From contig JABWCN010000046.1 of the NCBI GenBank assembly GCA_013359135.1, forward strand, positions 1 through 35,842: a DNA stretch of 35,842 nucleotides, written 5' to 3'. Position 1 is the first letter of the stretch; each line of letters starts with the position of its first letter. Origin of the DNA: Pseudobdellovibrionaceae bacterium (lineage in GTDB: Bacteria > Bdellovibrionota > Bdellovibrionia > Bdellovibrionales > Bdellovibrionaceae). Positions 33,259 to 35,842 of this stretch are shown here, one piece after another. Made by a program: the position numbers and the translations under genes. The notes under the pieces were generated by a model, which was not told where the DNA came from, searched no databases, and worked only from the letters and a program-made list of their open reading frames with translations.

Positions 33259-34590
33259 ATGGATTTTTCCGTATTTGATAACTCTTTTGATGTGATTGTA
33301 GTTTATGATTCGAACGGAATTATTAGATATGGAAACTCGGCATTTTATTTATTCACAGAGCTTTCTCCGGCAAGAGCAATTAACAAGTTAGATATTGCGA
33401 AAGTATTTTCATCTATAGAAGGTGAACCTTTAAAAATTGCTGACTTCGTAAATGTAAAAGAAGTGACGCCAATTAAACATGTTAGGTTCACGACAAAGAA
33501 TATTGAAAATGGTTTGGCTCAGTATACTCTGAGTCCAGCTCCAGGAAACGAAGAACTACAAATTTTATTCTTAAAAGATCTAACGATCGAAGAAGATTTG
33601 CACCGTAAGTATCGAAGAGAAATGGTTTTGAAGGATAAGAAAATTGAAGAGATGGACTCCTTGATTGAGTTACTTCAAAATACAAGGCTAGTTAAAGAGC
33701 CAGTTAAAATTGTTGAGGAGTTTACTCGACATTTATTAAAATATTTCTCTATCGGCATAGGTTTTATTAAAGATAGTTCTGGAGTTGTTAGCACTGTCAT
33801 TAATTCAAAACAGCTATACAGTGATGAAAACATACAAAATGCTTTTCAAGAAATTAAAGGTTTTAAAAAGACCGAAAATTACCTTTTTCTTAAAGGTCAA
33901 GATCTACATGATTTTGTTAATAATTGTCCTTCTTATTTGCATGGTTTAGTTATCATTCCAATAAACTCTCAAGGTAAGGAGTTTTTTGAAGTTTATTTAC
34001 CATTTTCATCATTAGAATTATTGGATACCTTTGATCATGAAAAAGTAACTACTTTAGCTGAGCAAATGAAGTTACTTTTGCAAAATATGGCACTAGAAAA
34101 ATTATCTATATTTGATGACTTAACAAAACTTTACAACTCTAGGTTTTTTAGAGAAAAACTAAATGAATATACCTCCAAATATGAGATTTTAAATTTGGTT
34201 TTATTAGACATAGATTTTTTTAAAAAAATTAATGATAACTATGGACACCTTGGTGGAGATGCAGTTCTTATTCAAGTTGGACAAATCTTAAAATCCTATC
34301 AAGAAAAAGAAGTTTTAATCTCAAGAGTTGGAGGCGAGGAGTTTGCGATTCTAGCTCCTAATCAATCTCTTGAAGAAACATTGAGTTTGGCTTCTAAGAT
34401 CTCTGAGCAGGTGAAGCAAGCTCAAATTCCATTTGATAGCAAAACTATAAAACTCACTATGAGTTTTGGGATTAGTAATTGGAATCCTGAAAAGTATAGT
34501 GTTAGGGATTTTTATAAAAAAGCAGATGAAGCGCTTTATACAAGTAAAACCAATGGGCGTGATCGAATTACTATTTTGAACTGCGCTTAA
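33259..34590 (+). CDS. Diguanylate cyclase, PAS plus sensor region plus GGDEF, no I-site
   Basis: 443 residues with no membrane helix. An N-terminal PAS-like domain (1-115, YDSNGIIRYGNSAFY) is followed by a helical linker and a sensor region (about 150-275) that could be GAF-like. The GGDEF domain is about 280-443, with LTKLYNSRFF, metal Asp317/Asp319, NYGHLGGD and the active loop GGEEF (358-362). Expected product: c-di-GMP from two GTP. The inhibitory RxxD I-site five residues before the loop is EKEV here, so product inhibition by that route is unlikely. The gene precedes the pilin locus by 215 bases in the same direction. The signal sensed is unknown. Confidence 0.93.
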   Translation: MDFSVFDNSFDVIVVYDSNGIIRYGNSAFYLFTELSPARAINKLDIAKVFSSIEGEPLKIADFVNVKEVTPIKHVRFTTKNIENGLAQYTLSPAPGNEELQILFLKDLTIEEDLHRKYRREMVLKDKKIEEMDSLIELLQNTRLVKEPVKIVEEFTRHLLKYFSIGIGFIKDSSGVVSTVINSKQLYSDENIQNAFQEIKGFKKTENYLFLKGQDLHDFVNNCPSYLHGLVIIPINSQGKEFFEVYLPFSSLELLDTFDHEKVTTLAEQMKLLLQNMALEKLSIFDDLTKLYNSRFFREKLNEYTSKYEILNLVLLDIDFFKKINDNYGHLGGDAVLIQVGQILKSYQEKEVLISRVGGEEFAILAPNQSLEETLSLASKISEQVKQAQIPFDSKTIKLTMSFGISNWNPEKYSVRDFYKKADEALYTSKTNGRDRITILNCA

Positions 34591-34660
34591 ATTATTTGAG
34601 CAAAACCAAAGTACAGTTCGTAAAAATGAAGAAACAGTACTAAATGTATTAAATTGGTAA

Positions 34661-34684
34661 AGGCTCAATGTAAGACTTGAGCCT
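34661..34684 (+). other. Stem-loop between diguanylate cyclase and pilin
   Basis: Perfect 8-bp stem AGGCTCAA/TTGAGCCT with an eight-base loop. No T tract follows, so it is not a standard intrinsic terminator. It could protect or end the upstream mRNA. Confidence 0.5.
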
Positions 34685-34782
34685 ACGTTTGAGTTATGAA
34701 AATCTGTAGAAGAATATAAGGGGCGACATATCTAGTTAAAATCTTATGAAGTGAATTTTTACAATAATATTAAAATTAAATT

Positions 34783-34881
34783 AACAACAATAAAAAGGGG
34801 AACGTATGAAAATGAAGTTAGTAAGAAGTGAGCAAGGTTTTTCATTGGTAGAGTTGATGGTCGTTGTGGCTATCATAGGAA
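34783..34881 (+). repeat. 99-bp direct repeat, copy 1 (pilin leader and 5' coding end)
   Basis: Identical to 35744-35842, 961 bases apart. It spans the ribosome site region (AAAAAGGGGAACGT), the prepilin leader and the first 76 bases of coding sequence. It ends at the first copy of the 10-mer. Confidence 0.95.
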
Positions 34882-35376
34882 ATCATAGGAATATTGGCGA
34901 CAATAGGAATTCCACAATATCAAAAATTTATGTCGAAGGCTCGTCAAGCGGAAGCGAAAACACACTTGAATGCAATTTTTCAAGGGGAGTCATCATTTTT
35001 CACAGAGTATAACCAATACACGACAAATATGCAGGCTATTGGGGCGGGAGCAGTAGGAACACAGCTAAGATATAATGCAGGGTTTGATATAACAGCTTGT
35101 ACCGATTATGTGGTAGGGCCAGCGCCTGCTCTTGGAGCAGCCGGGACAAATGATATAAAATCACTGGGAACGGCAGCGAATTGGTATTGGAATGCAGCGG
35201 GAGTAGCAGACCCAGGAACAGCGATAACAGCGTGTGTTTCCACAGCAGGAGCTCAGACATACACTGCTGGAGCATGGGGTAATCCAACAAATATTCAAAG
35301 TGGAGCAAACAACAATGCAGACAGGTTCACAATAAATCAAAATAGAGTTCTGTCACAAATAGCTGTTGGAATATAG
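34806..35376 (+). pseudogene. pilA: Type IV pilin (PilA-like), frameshifted by a 10-bp tandem duplication
   Basis: The leader is prepilin-type: MKMKLVRSEQG then FSLVELMVVVAII, with cleavage between Gly11 and Phe12 and conserved Glu5 of the mature protein. At 34872-34891 the ten bases ATCATAGGAA occur twice in a row, shifting the frame. The N-terminal frame then runs on to a stop at 35012, while the rest of the pilin continues in another frame to 35376. With one copy removed the reading is continuous, giving IIGILATIGIPQYQKF and a pilin of 186 residues. It has two Cys (TACTDYV, TACVSTA) and Gly/Ala-rich loops. RQAEAK, AIFQGESSFF and YNAGFD resemble pilins of Bdellovibrio-like bacteria. It may be a real inactivation or an assembly join. 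GGGG precedes the ATG, and a terminator follows at 35425. Confidence 0.88.
34872..34891 (+). repeat. 10-bp tandem duplication in the pilin gene
   Basis: ATCATAGGAA at 34872-34881 repeated at 34882-34891. One copy gives a normal pilin frame; two copies shift it by one. Confidence 0.97.
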
Positions 35377-35424
35377 AGTTTTTAAGCTGAAGTTAACAAT
35401 CTTGTTTTTGTAGAATATAGAAAT

Positions 35425-35461
35425 AAAAAGCTTGTGGATTTTATACTCACAAGCTTTTTTC
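35425..35461 (+). terminator. Intrinsic terminator after the first pilin
   Basis: GCTTGTG/CACAAGC stem (35430-35436 and 35448-35454) with 11-base loop, extended by A5 and T6 flanks. Strong candidate. Confidence 0.88.
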
Positions 35462-35743
35462 TTTTAAAGTGATAGGTAGTAATTATGTCATTACCTATTC
35501 TTATAGTTGTCGAATATATTTCCACTTTTTAAATTAGATTTTAACATTTGATAACTAAACTTTAGTCTATTTATTTTTGAAAAAAATTGGCAAAAATTCC
35601 AACATTGAGACATTTTTAATGTAAAACTTGAAAGCAAATGTAACTTGTGAAAGCATGTGTTTATATGTCTACTGTATAGCTTATATTGTATTGGTATAAG
35701 GCGTATTTAAGTTTTTACTGATGATCGACTAAAAGACAGATAA
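35462..35743 (+). other. Intergenic region between the two pilin genes
   Basis: No open frame of note. It holds an imperfect hairpin (ATAGGTA/TACCTAT arms at 35472-35478 and 35492-35498) and AT-rich sequence that must contain the second pilin's promoter, since the first pilin has its own terminator. Several -10-like hexamers exist, none with a well-spaced -35, and no sigma54 GG-N10-GC pattern is present. Confidence 0.5.
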
Positions 35744-35842
35744 AACAACAATAAAAAGGGGAACGTATGAAAATGAAGTTAGTAAGAAGTGAGCAAGGTT
35801 TTTCATTGGTAGAGTTGATGGTCGTTGTGGCTATCATAGGAA
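35744..35842 (+). repeat. 99-bp direct repeat, copy 2
   Basis: Identical to 34783-34881 and truncated by the window end. It stops on the last base of the 10-mer ATCATAGGAA. Confidence 0.95.
35767..35842 (+). CDS. Second type IV pilin, 5' end only
   Basis: 25 codons of a gene whose start, prepilin leader (MKMKLVRSEQG/FSLVE) and the following hydrophobic helix are base-for-base the same as the first pilin. The remainder lies past the window. It indicates a tandem pilin array, or a repeat at which the assembly stopped. Confidence 0.8.
   Translation, partial: MKMKLVRSEQGFSLVELMVVVAIIG

Noticed and set aside
34894-35376. An independent 160-codon gene starting MATIGIPQYQ
   Set aside because: The sequence is the body of the preceding pilin, separated from its leader only by the 10-bp duplication.
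35462-35743. Sigma54 promoter for the pilin (TTGGCAAAAATTCC)
   Set aside because: GG is present but no GC lies ten bases after it, and no TTGCA element occurs before either pilin.
1-35842. tRNA, rRNA, CRISPR, insertion sequence, prophage or toxin-antitoxin genes
   Set aside because: None visible. Repeats are limited to the pilin locus and short motifs.

Overview
The window is a low-GC, gene-dense bacterial chromosome segment, probably from a Bdellovibrio-like member of the Bdellovibrionota. That assignment is inferred from protein character. The pilin has a mature region typical of that group (RQAEAK, AIFQGE and YNAGFD motifs), there are several small secreted Ala/Lys/Pro-rich proteins, and a lipoprotein Slt, HtpX and ClpSA sit together with c-di-GMP genes. 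There are no rRNA, tRNA, CRISPR, phage or insertion-sequence genes. Most of the window is chromosomal housekeeping DNA in short operons. The right end is a pilin locus that stops inside a repeat.

Left part (1-8039): a partial mgtE magnesium transporter on the minus strand lies downstream of a three-gene minus-strand operon. That operon encodes a 2OG-Fe(II) oxygenase and two ABC half-transporters that together look like a split, asymmetric ABCC (MRP-type) exporter. Divergent from it are a Tat-exported FAD amine-oxidase-like protein and then GTP cyclohydrolase I (folE).

Middle-left (8115-12443): a bidirectional terminator, a small secreted Ala/Lys-rich protein, and a minus-strand operon of secreted protein, OmpR-type regulator and histidine kinase. 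Then come a lone tatA and a DMT/EamA transporter whose 5' end is irregular.

Middle (12619-24956): argC-argJ-argB with ATGA overlaps, an FKBP lipoprotein, pdxH-pcp, a PEGA-like small protein convergent with apaG, and an exo/endonuclease/phosphatase protein divergent from a leucyl aminopeptidase. These are followed by a LysR regulator divergent from a secreted ABM-fold protein, and a pair formed by a conserved unknown protein and a DUF502 membrane protein.

Right part (25131-35842): a subtilisin-like protease joined through one membrane helix to a C-terminal PilZ domain, then slt-htpX and clpS-clpA on the minus strand. A PAS/GGDEF diguanylate cyclase without an I-site precedes a type IV pilin gene. 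The pilin is frameshifted by a 10-bp tandem duplication. A 99-bp copy of its leader and 5' end begins a second pilin gene at the window edge, and the window stops at exactly the duplicated 10-mer. This makes an assembly join a serious alternative to biological phase variation.

The most novel-looking items are the subtilase-TM-PilZ fusion, which suggests c-di-GMP control of an exported protease; the pilin repeat locus; and the split MRP-like transporter coupled to an oxygenase. Three c-di-GMP or pilus-related elements (PilZ protease, diguanylate cyclase, tandem pilins) fall within 11 kb.
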